Positions 18,966 through 27,839 are shown, counted from the stretch's first letter. The stretch: 64,000 bases of DNA from Methanoregula sp. UBA64 (GCF_002502735.1 NZ_DAQC01000001.1:365229-429228); one strand, 5' to 3'. Numbers and translations: made by a program. Notes: generated from the letters alone by a model not told the origin.

Positions 18966-20213
18966 ATGACTGCACATATCCTTTTTCTCTCTGCTGCGCT
19001 CTCAACGGAACGGTTGTCCGTTATTGAAGAGATGTTTAAGGCGCGCCAGGGAACCCGGCCGGACCCGGCCGCAGCACCGGATCCGGGTGCGTCCGATACC
19101 TGCAGGATCTTCCTTACCGGGGATGCCGTGTACAGCCTGGGCGAGGGTGAATTGCAGCAGACCTGGCGGAGCATCCTCTCGTTTTCCGGTGTACGGGTAA
19201 TCTGCGATCCCGAGGCTCTCGGAATCCGCGGGTACTCTGCCGAATCTCTCCGCGGGCTGTATCCGCCGCAGACCGGGGCAAAAATAGATTGTTGCGAAAA
19301 CAGCGCTGCCCGGTTCTGGGAGAGCCTGGCGGCATCCGGCGTACCGCCCGTTACGGAGGTGCCGCCGCGGGTGGGCTGGCTGGAGATCTCGTCGCCGTAC
19401 ATGCACGCATCCCCGGGGTACGGGATCCGCACCCTGTCCGCAGCCCTCGATGCCGGCTGTGCCACAAGCCTGTATGCATTCCTTGACGGCTGCCATATCA
19501 GCCATACCGGCCAGAGACCGGAGGAGTGCGCAAACATCGGGGAAGCGCTGGCAGATCTTGCCCGGCGTGCCGGGAAAAAGAACCTCCCGTTCACGATCAT
19601 GGTCAACCGGAACTGTGCAGCTGCGCGGGGATATGCTACCTGGGACGACGGGCAGGGAACGGTTGTCTCGCTCTTTGCGGTAAAAAATGCGCACATCCGC
19701 GATCTCGAAAGTATGGTGCAGCATATCGGCAGGTGTTCCGTACTTCTCGGGGAAAATGCCGGGAGTGTCAGGTTCTCTTCCGCACCGTCTCGCGGGGCAG
19801 GAAGCGGGGAACCAGGGGAACTTCCCGTTGTCCCGCTTCTCCTGTTTGTCACGCATCCGCCGTACGGGACAGAGCATATGTACGGGGCGCTCACCCTGGC
19901 CGCTGCGTGTGCCCACCAGGGAATACCGGTACGTGTGGTCTTTTGCGAAGACGGCGTGTATGCCCTTGCCGGGGAACAGCGTCCGCTGCCGGGTTCCGAT
20001 GCCTATCTTGCAACCGACCTGATCGGACTCCTCTCGGGAGACAAAAACATCCGGTTCTATGCGCTTGCCCCCTCCATCCAGAAGAGAGGATTTACCAAGA
20101 ATGCAAAGGCCGGATCGGTCACGGAGATCGGGTATGCCGAACTGGCCGGTCTCGCCTTTACTCCCCCGGTCCCTGAAAAGTGCGGCGACCGGCAACGGAT
20201 CCTCATGTTTTAA
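18966..20213 (+). CDS. DsrE/DsrF/DsrH-like triple-domain sulfur-relay protein, paralogue 1
   Basis: 415 residues from ATG at 18966 (MTAHILFLSAALSTERL), chosen because the paralogue at 31416 starts at the same point. Three DsrE-fold units are visible: residues 1-105 with IFLTGDAVYSLG and RVICDPEALGIRG; residues about 135-255 with LYAFLDGCHISH and the active-site-like NCAAARGYATWDDGQG, comparable to the CxAAxxRG of DsrE/TusD; residues about 285-415 with PPYGTEHMYGALTLAAACAHQG and VVFCEDGVYAL. DsrEFH/TusBCD normally are separate small subunits that pass persulfide sulfur. A single-chain version is unusual. Followed by a terminator hairpin, so it is probably monocistronic or paired with the 18297 gene. 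Confidence 0.7.
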   Translation: MTAHILFLSAALSTERLSVIEEMFKARQGTRPDPAAAPDPGASDTCRIFLTGDAVYSLGEGELQQTWRSILSFSGVRVICDPEALGIRGYSAESLRGLYPPQTGAKIDCCENSAARFWESLAASGVPPVTEVPPRVGWLEISSPYMHASPGYGIRTLSAALDAGCATSLYAFLDGCHISHTGQRPEECANIGEALADLARRAGKKNLPFTIMVNRNCAAARGYATWDDGQGTVVSLFAVKNAHIRDLESMVQHIGRCSVLLGENAGSVRFSSAPSRGAGSGEPGELPVVPLLLFVTHPPYGTEHMYGALTLAAACAHQGIPVRVVFCEDGVYALAGEQRPLPGSDAYLATDLIGLLSGDKNIRFYALAPSIQKRGFTKNAKAGSVTEIGYAELAGLAFTPPVPEKCGDRQRILMF

Positions 20214-20215
20214 AA

Positions 20216-20253
20216 AATTCCCGGTACCGGCAGTAAACCCGGGAATTTTTTTT
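20216..20253 (+). terminator. Hairpin-T terminator after the DsrEFH-like gene
   Basis: AATTCCCGG (20216-20224) pairs with CCGGGAATT (20239-20247) and runs into eight T. It lies three bases after the TAA of the preceding gene. Confidence 0.75.
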
Positions 20254-20714
20254 CCTTCGTACGGAACAGTACCCACGGTTTTCGAGTTTCCTGACCGGAA
20301 TATCTCCTGAACTCCATCAACAATAATTAAAAGAAATTGACTTTTTTATCGTATCTACGAAATCTGTTTAATTGCGGCGCTTTTGGCGTATCGCCCCCCA
20401 AATAAGGGCAGGTTTCGCGCGTTTCAGGGATTTTACCGGATCCCGGGAGTTGCCGGGCCGGACATTTATTTTACGGGGAAAATATTTTCCCGATCGTTTA
20501 CCGTGATTGTGCAAAAAATGGCCCTGGGGGGATCACCGAAGGTCAACATCATAGAAAACCGGAGACCCTCAGTTAACTACATGAAAAATCAAAATCTGTG
20601 CATTAAGAAGTTCCATTTTACCGTCTGTGACTATAACAATGTTTAATTACTGTATCGCAGCAACGAGTGAATTAGGAATCGGATTTCCGAAAAAAAGTTT
20701 GTGTGTGATTAGAT
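20254..20714. promoter_or_regulatory. Long untranslated leader/promoter region of the fwd operon
   Basis: 460 bp without a convincing gene upstream of the fwd operon. A perfect 16-base palindrome, GGGAAAATATTTTCCC, lies at 20476-20491, preceded by TTATTTTA (about 20466) that could be a TATA box. A 21-codon frame at 20581-20646 (MKNQNLCIKK...) is short and lacks a ribosome binding site; it might be a leader peptide but is not claimed. A second AT-rich box, TTTAATTAC, lies near 20642. Confidence 0.45.
20476..20491. promoter_or_regulatory. 16-bp perfect palindrome, candidate operator of fwd
   Basis: GGGAAAATATTTTCCC is fully self-complementary and stands about 225 bp before the first fwd gene, next to a TATA-like TTATTTTA. 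Such a dyad could bind a dimeric regulator, for example one responding to molybdenum/tungsten or formylmethanofuran state. Inference only. Confidence 0.35.
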
Positions 20715-20981
20715 ATGGCGTTTGCAGTACATGTGAACATGAACCGGTGCACCGGGTGCGGAAACTGTGTTACCGCATGCCCGGTCAATGCGCTGGAACT
20801 GTACTCGCTCGATCCTGTAACCAAGGAAAAGATCTACCAGGTACAGGACGGCGTGTCGGTCAGTCTCGATGTGAAGACGGAATTATGTGCCGGATGCGGT
20901 GTCTGTGTTGAGGCATGTCCGTACGATGTCATCCAGCTCACCGGAACAGAGCTGAGATCGGCCTCCCCGATGAAGGCCTGA
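20715..20981 (+). CDS. fwdG: Formylmethanofuran dehydrogenase subunit G (2x[4Fe-4S] ferredoxin)
   Basis: 88 residues with two ferredoxin cluster motifs, CTGCGNCVTACPVNA (from residue 12) and CAGCGVCVEACPYDV (from about residue 59). It passes electrons from the ferredoxin pool to the W/Mo active site of formylmethanofuran dehydrogenase, the first CO2-fixing step of methanogenesis. It is first in the order fwdG-D-B-A-C. The 8-cluster polyferredoxin FwdF and FwdE are not encoded here. Translation likely begins at ATG 20715, just after GTGTGTGATT, which partly complements the 16S rRNA end. Confidence 0.9.
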   Translation: MAFAVHVNMNRCTGCGNCVTACPVNALELYSLDPVTKEKIYQVQDGVSVSLDVKTELCAGCGVCVEACPYDVIQLTGTELRSASPMKA

Positions 20982-21003
20982 CGTATACATGCGAGGAGAT
21001 ACC

Positions 21004-21414
21004 ATGGCAGAGAAGAAAATTACCGTCAACATCATCACGTGCCGGACCATCCAGCAGGGTGTCGGCATGGAAGCAGGCAAGACTTCCCAGAAGTATTACG
21101 ATGCCTGCACGATCATCCAGCTCCACCCGGAGGATTTCAAGAGACTCGGTGTCTGGAAGAATACTAACGTCAAGGTCACCAGTTCTGTCGGCAGCGTTAT
21201 TTTAAAGGCTGTCGAGACCCGCGAAGACCTTGTCCCGGGCCTTGCCCACATCCCGATGGGACCATGGGCAAACCGGATCGTTCCCGCGTACACCTTCTCG
21301 ACCGGCGAACCCTGCTTCAAGGGATTCCCGGCAGACATCGAGGTTGCTGCAAACGAACGGATCATGGGAGCAGTAGAAGTGCTGCAGGACGCCTGCGGAC
21401 TTATCAGGAAGTGA
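21004..21414 (+). CDS. fwdD: Formylmethanofuran dehydrogenase subunit D
   Basis: 136 residues from ATG at 21004; the sequence GAGGAGAT eight bases upstream favours this over the ATG at 20989. It is the molybdopterin-dinucleotide-binding beta-barrel that in other Mo/W enzymes is the C-terminal domain of the catalytic subunit: IQLHPEDFKRLGVWKNTNVKVTS is split here as PEDFKRLGVWKNTNVKV, and GLAHIPMGPWANRI contacts the pterin. It assembles with FwdB to hold the bis-pyranopterin tungsten or molybdenum cofactor. Confidence 0.92.
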   Translation: MAEKKITVNIITCRTIQQGVGMEAGKTSQKYYDACTIIQLHPEDFKRLGVWKNTNVKVTSSVGSVILKAVETREDLVPGLAHIPMGPWANRIVPAYTFSTGEPCFKGFPADIEVAANERIMGAVEVLQDACGLIRK

Positions 21415-21420
21415 CGAGCA

Positions 21421-22794
21421 ATGCCAAAAGAAGTAAAAGATGTAATCTGCCCGTTCTGCGGTACGCTGTGCGATGATCTCATCATCACCGTATCCGACGA
21501 CAACAAGACGATTCTCGGGGTCAAGAACGCGTGCGCAATCGGCTCAGAGAAGTTCAACCACCAGCGCCTCCCGGGCCGTGTCAAGCGCCCGAGGATGAGG
21601 CAGGCTGACGGCAGCTTCAAGGAAGTTACCTACGATGAGGCAATCGACTGGACCGCAAAGATGCTGGTCAAGTCCCGTAAGACCCTGATGTACGGCTGGG
21701 CATCCACCAGCTGCCAGGCAATGGCCATCGGCCACGACATTGCAGAAAAGGTCGGCGGTATTGTCGACAACTGTGCAACGGTCTGCCACGGCTCCTCGCT
21801 TATTGCCATCGAAGATGTCGGTGTCCCGAGCTGCACGCTCGGTGAGGTCAAGAACCGTGCCGACCGCGTGGTCTTCTGGGGCTGCAACCCGGCACACGCC
21901 CACCCCCGGCATATGTCCCGGTACTCTATCTTCCCCCGCGGTTTCTTCACCGTAAAAGGTCACAAGGGCCGGAAGATCTACTGCGTTGACTGCCGGTACA
22001 CCGATACCGCAAAATGCGCCGACGAGTTCATCCAGGTAGCCCAGGGGTTCGACTACGAGCTCTTGAATGCCTTCAGGGCAGCAGCCCGGGGCCAGCCGAT
22101 CCCGGATACGATTGGCGGCGTACCGAAAGAAAAGATCATTGAAGTCGTCGAGGACCTCAAGCAGGGCCGGTTCGTTATCATCTTCTTTGGCATGGGCCTT
22201 ACCCACACCATGGGCAGGAACCACAACATCGATATCGCCATCAACCTGACCCGCGACATGAACGACTTTACGAAATGCGCGATCATGGCAATGCGCGGCC
22301 ACTGGAACGTTACCGGCTCCGGCCAGGTGCTCGGCTGGCAGTACGGGTTCCCGTATGCAGTCGATCTCTCCAGGAGAGACCAGGCCCGCCACCAGACCGG
22401 CGAGACGACCTCGGTCGATCTCTTAAACCGGAGCGAAGTCGAGGCCTGCTTCTATATTGCAACCGACCCGGGCGCACACTTCCCGGTCAATGCAATGATC
22501 AGCAGCTCGAGAAAGCCCACGGTCTGTATCGACCCGCACATCAACTGCACGACCGAGATCTCGGATCTCCACATCCCGGTCGCCCTTGTCGGTGTTGAAG
22601 TCGAGGGCTGTGCCTATCGTATGGACAATGTCCCGATCGAGACCCGCAAGGTAGTAGACCCGCCCGAAGGCGTGCTCTCCGATGTCGAGCTCTTAACTAA
22701 GATCAACCAGCGCGTTGACGAGCTCATGGCTGCGGAAAGCGCGGCAGCCAAGGCCGGGCAGCCGGCAAAGGCAACCGCCAAGGGAGGCGCGTAA
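21421..22794 (+). CDS. fwdB: Formylmethanofuran dehydrogenase subunit B (catalytic, W/Mo)
   Basis: 457 residues. The N-terminal [4Fe-4S] site is CPFCGTLCDD followed by KNACAIGSEKF. The metal ligand is Cys in DNCATVCHGSS (about residue 120), so this is a cysteine and not a selenocysteine enzyme; no in-frame TGA occurs. It reduces CO2 to formate at the W/Mo centre; formate then travels to FwdA. Downstream family landmarks are FWGCNPAHAHPRHMSRY and RGHWNVTGSGQVLGWQ. The C-terminus carries a low-complexity Ala/Lys tail (AAESAAAKAGQPAKATAKGGA region). The stop abuts the fwdA start. Confidence 0.96.
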   Translation: MPKEVKDVICPFCGTLCDDLIITVSDDNKTILGVKNACAIGSEKFNHQRLPGRVKRPRMRQADGSFKEVTYDEAIDWTAKMLVKSRKTLMYGWASTSCQAMAIGHDIAEKVGGIVDNCATVCHGSSLIAIEDVGVPSCTLGEVKNRADRVVFWGCNPAHAHPRHMSRYSIFPRGFFTVKGHKGRKIYCVDCRYTDTAKCADEFIQVAQGFDYELLNAFRAAARGQPIPDTIGGVPKEKIIEVVEDLKQGRFVIIFFGMGLTHTMGRNHNIDIAINLTRDMNDFTKCAIMAMRGHWNVTGSGQVLGWQYGFPYAVDLSRRDQARHQTGETTSVDLLNRSEVEACFYIATDPGAHFPVNAMISSSRKPTVCIDPHINCTTEISDLHIPVALVGVEVEGCAYRMDNVPIETRKVVDPPEGVLSDVELLTKINQRVDELMAAESAAAKAGQPAKATAKGGA

Positions 22795-24504
22795 ATGTCG
22801 GAATTTATCATCAAGAACGGACACGTCTTTGACCCGGTCCAGGGAATCAAGGGCGACAAGAAGGATATTGCCATCAAAGACGGCAAGATTGTAGACAAGG
22901 TCGGGTCCTCCGCGAAAGTCATCGATGCCAAGGGCAAGACGGTCATGGCCGGGGCGCTCGATATCCACTCCCATGTGGCAGGCCCCAAGGTCAACGCCGG
23001 CCGCTGGTACCGCCCCGAAGACAAACATTTCGACTCCCACAAGGTGCCCGGCATCACCCGTATCGAGGGCGGCAAGTCCATCCCGACCGTCTTTAAGACC
23101 GGGTACACCTATGCCCGCATGGGCTTTGGCTTTGTCATGGAAGCGGCAATGCCCCCGATGTACGCCCGCCACGTGCACGAAGAGATCCACGACACCCCCA
23201 TCATCGATGAGGCAGCTCTCCCGGTCTTCGGGAACAACTGGTTCATCCTCGAATACCTGAAAAACCAGGAGATCGAGAACGCAGCGGCATACATTGCCTG
23301 GATCCTCAAACAGACCAAGGGGTACGGTATCAAGTGCGTCAACCCCGGCGGCACGGAAGCATGGGCATGGGGTCTGAACTGCCTGACCATCCACGACCCG
23401 GTGCCGTACTTCGACATCACCCCGGCAGAGATCGTCACCGGCCTGATGAAGGCAAACGAGTATCTCGGCCTTCCGCACTCGTTCCATGTCCACCAGAACG
23501 ATCTCGGTAACCCCGGGAACTACACGGTGACCATGGACACCCTCAAGCTCGCCGAAGGCATCAAGCCCAGAAACAACTTCGGCCGCGAGCAGGTCCTGCA
23601 CTCCACGCACCTCCAGTTCCACTCCTATGGCGGGGACAGCTTTGCCAACATCTGTTCGAAGGCAAAGGAGGTCATGGACGTCTTTAACAAGAACAAGAAC
23701 CTGACCATGGATACCGGTAACGTCACGATGGACGAGACGACAACGATGACTGCCGACGGCCCGTTCGAGCACCACCTCCACGCATTAAACCACCTCAAGT
23801 GGTTCAACGTGGATGTCGAACTCGAGACCGGCGCAGGTGTCGTGCCCTACATCTACAGCCCGAACGTTACGGTCAACTGTATCCAGTGGGCCATCGGTCT
23901 TGAGCTTGCGCTCTATGCAAAGGACCCGATGCGCTGCTTTATCACCACCGACCACCCGAACGCCGGCCCGTTCACCCGCTACCCGCGTGTGTACTCCTGG
24001 CTGATGAGTAAGAAGATCCGTGACGCGTACCTGAACTCGTTCAAGCACGCAGACAAGGTCATCGATGCAACGACCCTTGCAGAACTCGACCGCGAGATCA
24101 CGCTCTACGAGCTCGCCCAGATGACCCGCGCCGGCCCGGCAAAGGCACTCGGCCTTGGCACAGACTACGGCGGCTTAAAACCCGGCATGACTGCCGATGT
24201 CGCAATCTACAACATCGACCCGGACAACTTCCCCACGAGCGGTCCCGAGATCGAGAAGGCATTTGCAAACGTTGCCTGGTTCTTCAAGAACGGCACGATC
24301 TGTGTCGAGAACGGCAAGGTCGTCGATATGGGCCACAAGGAGACCTTCTGGGTCGATGTCAAGATGCCCGAGAACAAGCAGGTCATGCACGATGTCAGGG
24401 AAAAGTTCCTCAAGTATTACAGCTTAAACGAGGCCAACTACCCCGTACCCGAGAGCTATGCACCGCACCAGCACATCATCGCAATCGATGGGGTTCAGGG
24501 ATAG
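22795..24504 (+). CDS. fwdA: Formylmethanofuran dehydrogenase subunit A (amidohydrolase)
   Basis: 569 residues, an amidohydrolase-fold subunit that condenses formate with methanofuran at a binuclear metal site. Visible ligand motifs: ALDIHSHVAGPKV near residue 60, the lysine-containing GYGIKCVNPGG region (candidate carboxylated Lys), HSFHVHQNDLGNPGN, LHSTHLQFHSYGG and ITTDHPNAGP with the catalytic Asp. The ATG directly follows the fwdB TAA, with GGGAGG upstream. The buried channel between FwdB and FwdA is known from the Methanothermobacter structure. Confidence 0.96.
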   Translation: MSEFIIKNGHVFDPVQGIKGDKKDIAIKDGKIVDKVGSSAKVIDAKGKTVMAGALDIHSHVAGPKVNAGRWYRPEDKHFDSHKVPGITRIEGGKSIPTVFKTGYTYARMGFGFVMEAAMPPMYARHVHEEIHDTPIIDEAALPVFGNNWFILEYLKNQEIENAAAYIAWILKQTKGYGIKCVNPGGTEAWAWGLNCLTIHDPVPYFDITPAEIVTGLMKANEYLGLPHSFHVHQNDLGNPGNYTVTMDTLKLAEGIKPRNNFGREQVLHSTHLQFHSYGGDSFANICSKAKEVMDVFNKNKNLTMDTGNVTMDETTTMTADGPFEHHLHALNHLKWFNVDVELETGAGVVPYIYSPNVTVNCIQWAIGLELALYAKDPMRCFITTDHPNAGPFTRYPRVYSWLMSKKIRDAYLNSFKHADKVIDATTLAELDREITLYELAQMTRAGPAKALGLGTDYGGLKPGMTADVAIYNIDPDNFPTSGPEIEKAFANVAWFFKNGTICVENGKVVDMGHKETFWVDVKMPENKQVMHDVREKFLKYYSLNEANYPVPESYAPHQHIIAIDGVQG

Positions 24505-24513
24505 GTGAAGAAC

Positions 24514-25314
24514 ATGAACACGGTTACACTCACAGTAAAAAAGCAGCCGGAACTCTACCTTGAACTCGAAAAGGTAAACCCTGACGAATTTGCCGGCAAG
24601 ACTGCCGCAGAGATCGAGAAGCTCCCGGTCTACATGGGTAAGGAGACGGACACCATCGGCGACTTCTTCACGGTCGCCGGGAATGCCGGGGCAACCGCCG
24701 CAGAGACAAAGATTGTCATCAACGGCGACTGCACCAAGATGAAGTACATCGGCGCCAAGATGACCGACGGCGAAGTTGTCGTCAACTCGTCCTGCGACAT
24801 GTACACGGGCTCCTGGATGAAAGGCGGCAAACTCACCGTCAACGGCGACGTGCATTCGTTCTGCGGCCTTGCCCTGAAAGGCGGGGAGTTCACCGTCAAC
24901 GGCAATGCCGGAAACTATCTCGGCGCCGCATACCGTGGCGACTGGAGAGGCATGAGCGGCGGCGTCCTTCGCGTCAAGGGCAATGCCGGCTCGGATGTTG
25001 CCAGCTTCATGACCGGCGGCACGCTGATCGTGGAAGGCGATGTCGATATCCACCTCGGCACCCACATGGAAGGCGGCACGATCATCCTCAAGGGCAATGC
25101 AAACCGCCGTGTCGGCGGCCAGCTGGTCAAGGGCACCATCTATGTCTTTGGCACCATCAATGTCATGATGCCCGGCTACAAGCCGGTCGGCGACGTTGAG
25201 CTCGAAGTCGATGGCACCAAGGCAACGTTCACCGATTATATCGGCGACCTTGGCGAGAGACACCCGAAAAGCAAGGGAAATATTGTCTACGGCCACCTGT
25301 ACATGAAAAAATAA
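24514..25314 (+). CDS. fwdC: Formylmethanofuran dehydrogenase subunit C
   Basis: 266 residues. ATG at 24514 is preferred to the GTG at 24505 because AGGTGA lies six bases before it. The protein is a right-handed beta-helix built from repeats such as MKGGKLTVNGDVHS, LKGGEFTVNGNAGN, MTGGTLIVEGDVD and MEGGTIILKGNANR, the fold shared with the GltB C-terminal domain. It is a structural subunit that bridges FwdA and FwdB/D. Last gene of the operon; a terminator hairpin follows. Confidence 0.95.
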   Translation: MNTVTLTVKKQPELYLELEKVNPDEFAGKTAAEIEKLPVYMGKETDTIGDFFTVAGNAGATAAETKIVINGDCTKMKYIGAKMTDGEVVVNSSCDMYTGSWMKGGKLTVNGDVHSFCGLALKGGEFTVNGNAGNYLGAAYRGDWRGMSGGVLRVKGNAGSDVASFMTGGTLIVEGDVDIHLGTHMEGGTIILKGNANRRVGGQLVKGTIYVFGTINVMMPGYKPVGDVELEVDGTKATFTDYIGDLGERHPKSKGNIVYGHLYMKK

Positions 25315-25338
25315 TTAAAAAAAGCCAGTCACGCACAA

Positions 25339-25377
25339 GGCGGGGGGATTCTTCCCGCCGCTCTTTTTTTTGGTTTT
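25339..25377 (+). terminator. Terminator of the fwd operon
   Basis: GGCGGG (25339-25344) pairs with CCCGCC (25354-25359), followed by CGCTC and eight T. It lies 25 bp after the fwdC stop. Confidence 0.75.
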
Positions 25378-25677
25378 TTCCGGCAGCAGTTCAGAAAACG
25401 CCGGCGTTACGAATCCCTAAAAAAAAAAGATCGCTTTATTCGCGTTCCTGCGGCAGTTCCGGGCACCATGAGGGTAATTGCATGGCCCGGTTTTTCCCCC
25501 TGCGGCAGGGCCGCTGGTGGTCCGATATCGGGCATCGAAAACAAGCTTATTTTGGCAAACAGCGTCCGATTATTGGCCGGTTTCCACACGAAACAAAAAG
25601 AAGCGTTTTTAGGGAACGTTCAGGGCAGTCCCGGGATCCTGATTACGGGATCCGGGCCCGAATCAGGCCCGGATTGA
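25378..25677. other. 300-bp convergent intergenic region, nothing coding seen
   Basis: Lies between the end of fwd (plus) and the end of the 25678 gene (minus). It is GC-rich with poly-A near 25420. Short frames exist, none with protein-like composition. Confidence 0.5.
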
Positions 25678-26064
25678 TCAGGGTACACGTTCCTTGTCTT
25701 CCGGGGGGAGCCGGACCTTCATCTTTTCCCGGATCGATCCGGCAATACCGAGCATCTTTGCTTTTCCCGGGTCTCCCTCCCGGAAATAGTAAAGCAGGAG
25801 ATGGAAATAGTCCCCGGTCAGGCCGATCCCTTCTTTTTTGTACCGCACTTCAATGCTCGTATCGCCGGAAAAACCCTTGATGGAGAGAAAGTGTTCCTGC
25901 TCAAAGGAGAAGTAGGGCCGTTTCATGTGGGGGTATTCCTTTACGGTCCCGAACGCCTGCAAAAAGATAAGGAACCCGGGGGTGAGCGGCTCGTCAAGCA
26001 CGAACTCTTTTAAGAGGGACCCGTCGACACAGGTCTTTGTCTCGTTCGATCTAACGATCCGCAT
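25678..26064 (-). CDS. Hypothetical protein coupled to the cysteine desulfurase gene
   Basis: 128 residues from ATG at 26064 (MRIVRSNETKTCVDG), overlapping the end of the upstream cysteine-desulfurase-family gene by 14 bases, so the two are co-translated. I recognise no domain. The sequence mixes short strands and helices (GFLIFLQAFGTVKEYPHMK, RYKKEGIGLTGDYFHLL) and looks like a small cytosolic protein with one cysteine near residue 12. Tight overlap suggests it works with the desulfurase. The longer open frame extending upstream in the same phase to 26745 is only the shadow of the desulfurase gene. Confidence 0.65.
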   Translation of the reverse strand: MRIVRSNETKTCVDGSLLKEFVLDEPLTPGFLIFLQAFGTVKEYPHMKRPYFSFEQEHFLSIKGFSGDTSIEVRYKKEGIGLTGDYFHLLLYYFREGDPGKAKMLGIAGSIREKMKVRLPPEDKERVP

Positions 26065-27238
26065 TCTCCGCCACCTCCCGGATTGCCCCGGCCGCGGCAC
26101 GGCATTCTTCTTCTGTATTGAGGTACGACATGCTCGCCCGGACACATCCCGATCCCCCGTCAATCCGTTCGTGGACAAGAGGGGCACAGTGAAGACCGGT
26201 CCGGGTGATAATGTTGTACGCTTTTGCGAGGATGTACCCGGTCTCGTCGTTGTCCAGGTTCCTGATATTGAACGGGACGACCGGGAGTTCGGGAGCCGGC
26301 GCATAGAGAACGATATTTTTGTCCCGTGATAATTCCCGGACAAAGGTGGCGGTAAGATCCCGGCATCTCCGGGCAACCTTCTCCTGGCCTTCCTCTCTGA
26401 TGAACCTGATACCGGCAAGGAGCGAAGCGAGGCCGGGATAATTGTGGGTGCCGGCCTCGAACTTCTGCGGCATTCCCTCCGGCTGGAAGAGCGATCGCGA
26501 GTCCGTGCCGGTCCCGCCCTGCTGGACCGGATCGATTGCCTCCGGATCGTCCAGGTAAAACCCGCCCGTGCCGGGCAGTCCAAAGAGCGCCTTGTGCCCG
26601 GTAAAGACAAATGCCCCGGCCGGGATCTCTGAAATGTCGATGGGGATCTGCCCGGCGGTCTGTGCCCCGTCAACGATAAGGAAGAGATCGTTTGCCCGGC
26701 AGTATTCCGCAATGGGCCGTATATCCTGGAGGGAGCCAAGCACATTGCTCCCGTGGCTCATCACGACAAGCCGGGTCTCCGGGCAGACGGCAGCTTTTAT
26801 TGCCGAAAGAGAGACGTGCCCCTCAGAAAACGGCACAACGGAGAGGGTAATCTTTCCTTTTGCTGCAAGGGTATGGAGCGGACGGAGTACCGAATTATGC
26901 TCCAGTTCGGTGGTAATCGCGTGGAAGGGCCGGTTCTCGTGGCTGACAAAACCGTGGATGAGGAGGTTTAAGGAATCCGTGGCACTCCGGGTGAAGATCA
27001 TATGGTCCGGCCGTTCTGCACGAAAAAGGCCGGCCAGGGCTTCCCGTGCAGCAGCGAGATAGTCGATCGCGGACCCGGCAGTTGACCGGCCCTGCTCAAA
27101 GAAGGGAGTGCGCAGGCATTCTTCCACCGCTGACAGGACCCCGCGGGGTTTTGGCCAGGTGGTTGCGGCATTGTTGAGGTAAACGAGGGGAGTTGCGGAA
27201 TCCCTGCCGGACGCGTTCCCCGGATCCTCCCTCTGCAT
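26051..27238 (-). CDS. Cysteine desulfurase family protein (class V aminotransferase fold)
   Basis: 395 residues with the whole PLP-dependent class V fold: YLNNAATTWPKP at the N-terminus, ELEHNSVLRPL with the PLP-stacking His, DGAQTAGQ, the Schiff-base lysine in FTGHKALFG, and the catalytic cysteine in TGLHCAPL. It should release sulfur (or selenium) from cysteine as an enzyme-bound persulfide. It resembles the NifS-like subfamily often seen near YedE/TusA-type genes rather than IscS or SufS; that is from memory. It heads a small operon with the 128-residue protein and stands opposite the sulfur-relay genes from 30 kb. Confidence 0.88.
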   Translation of the reverse strand: MQREDPGNASGRDSATPLVYLNNAATTWPKPRGVLSAVEECLRTPFFEQGRSTAGSAIDYLAAAREALAGLFRAERPDHMIFTRSATDSLNLLIHGFVSHENRPFHAITTELEHNSVLRPLHTLAAKGKITLSVVPFSEGHVSLSAIKAAVCPETRLVVMSHGSNVLGSLQDIRPIAEYCRANDLFLIVDGAQTAGQIPIDISEIPAGAFVFTGHKALFGLPGTGGFYLDDPEAIDPVQQGGTGTDSRSLFQPEGMPQKFEAGTHNYPGLASLLAGIRFIREEGQEKVARRCRDLTATFVRELSRDKNIVLYAPAPELPVVPFNIRNLDNDETGYILAKAYNIITRTGLHCAPLVHERIDGGSGCVRASMSYLNTEEECRAAAGAIREVAENADR

Positions 27239-27572
27239 AGGTAATGATAGCGTTTTTCCCGTACTTTAAGGAGATGGAAACGGGAACCTGTCTCCCGTAA
27301 GGGCAGGGGCCGGAAATAAAAAAGAGATCTCTGTTTTTTTATTATTCCTGGGACCGGTTGTTTACTGACGGAATTACCGGTTCGGGCAATTGCCCGGGCA
27401 GGGGAGCCGGTACATCCCGCTTTCCTGCCGGGTGCAGGGCATGTTTTTTCACGCACGGGAAAAATCAAAAAAAATTGGTGGAAAAATTACCATTTAATTC
27501 AATACGCTAATAAGGGGTAAACGATAATAGTGATATATACCTGACAAGCAGGGAATATACGAGGTTATCACG
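27239..27572. promoter_or_regulatory. Divergent promoter region of desulfurase and rubredoxin
   Basis: 334 bp without a gene. For rubredoxin a TATA box (TGATATATAC, 27531-27540) and a ribosome site GAGGTTATC (27561-27569) are clear. A GC-rich inverted segment spans about 27395-27440 (GGGCAGG near its start, CCTGCC near its end). The desulfurase promoter is not evident. Confidence 0.5.
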
Positions 27573-27839
27573 ATGGCAAAGTATGTGTGCATGATGTGCG
27601 GTCATATCTATGACGAGGCAGTTGGAGAGACCAAGGCGTTTAACAACACCATTCTCGTCAACACCGACCGTATGGAAGAGTACGAGGGCAAGGTCATGGC
27701 AGCAGAGCCGATAAAAGCCGGCACGGCCTTTGCCGATCTCCCCGCAGACTGGAAATGCCCCTCCTGCGGCCACCCCAAGTCCTACTTCCGCGTCATGGAG
27801 CCCGACACCCTCCGTGCCATGCGGACGATCAGCTACTAA
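27573..27839 (+). CDS. Rubredoxin with an insertion between its CxxC pairs
   Basis: 88 residues. The first iron knuckle is CMMCGHIYDEAVGE (Cys 6 and 9), the second WKCPSCGHPKSYF (Cys 62 and 65). The GTAFADLPADWKCPSCG segment is classic rubredoxin, but the gap between the two pairs is 52 residues against about 29 normally: some 23 extra residues (NNTILVNTDRMEEYEGKVM region) replace the usual Asp-rich loop. It is a one-electron carrier, probably for oxidative-stress or sulfur-redox enzymes. A canonical ribosome site GAGGTTATC lies three bases before the ATG. Confidence 0.9.
   Translation: MAKYVCMMCGHIYDEAVGETKAFNNTILVNTDRMEEYEGKVMAAEPIKAGTAFADLPADWKCPSCGHPKSYFRVMEPDTLRAMRTISY

Noticed and set aside
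21421..22794. Possible selenocysteine form of FwdB
   Set aside because: The metal ligand is encoded as Cys and no in-frame TGA is present.
26065..26745. Long minus-strand open frame extending the 25678 gene upstream
   Set aside because: It lies entirely inside the cysteine-desulfurase-family gene in another phase and has non-protein-like composition.
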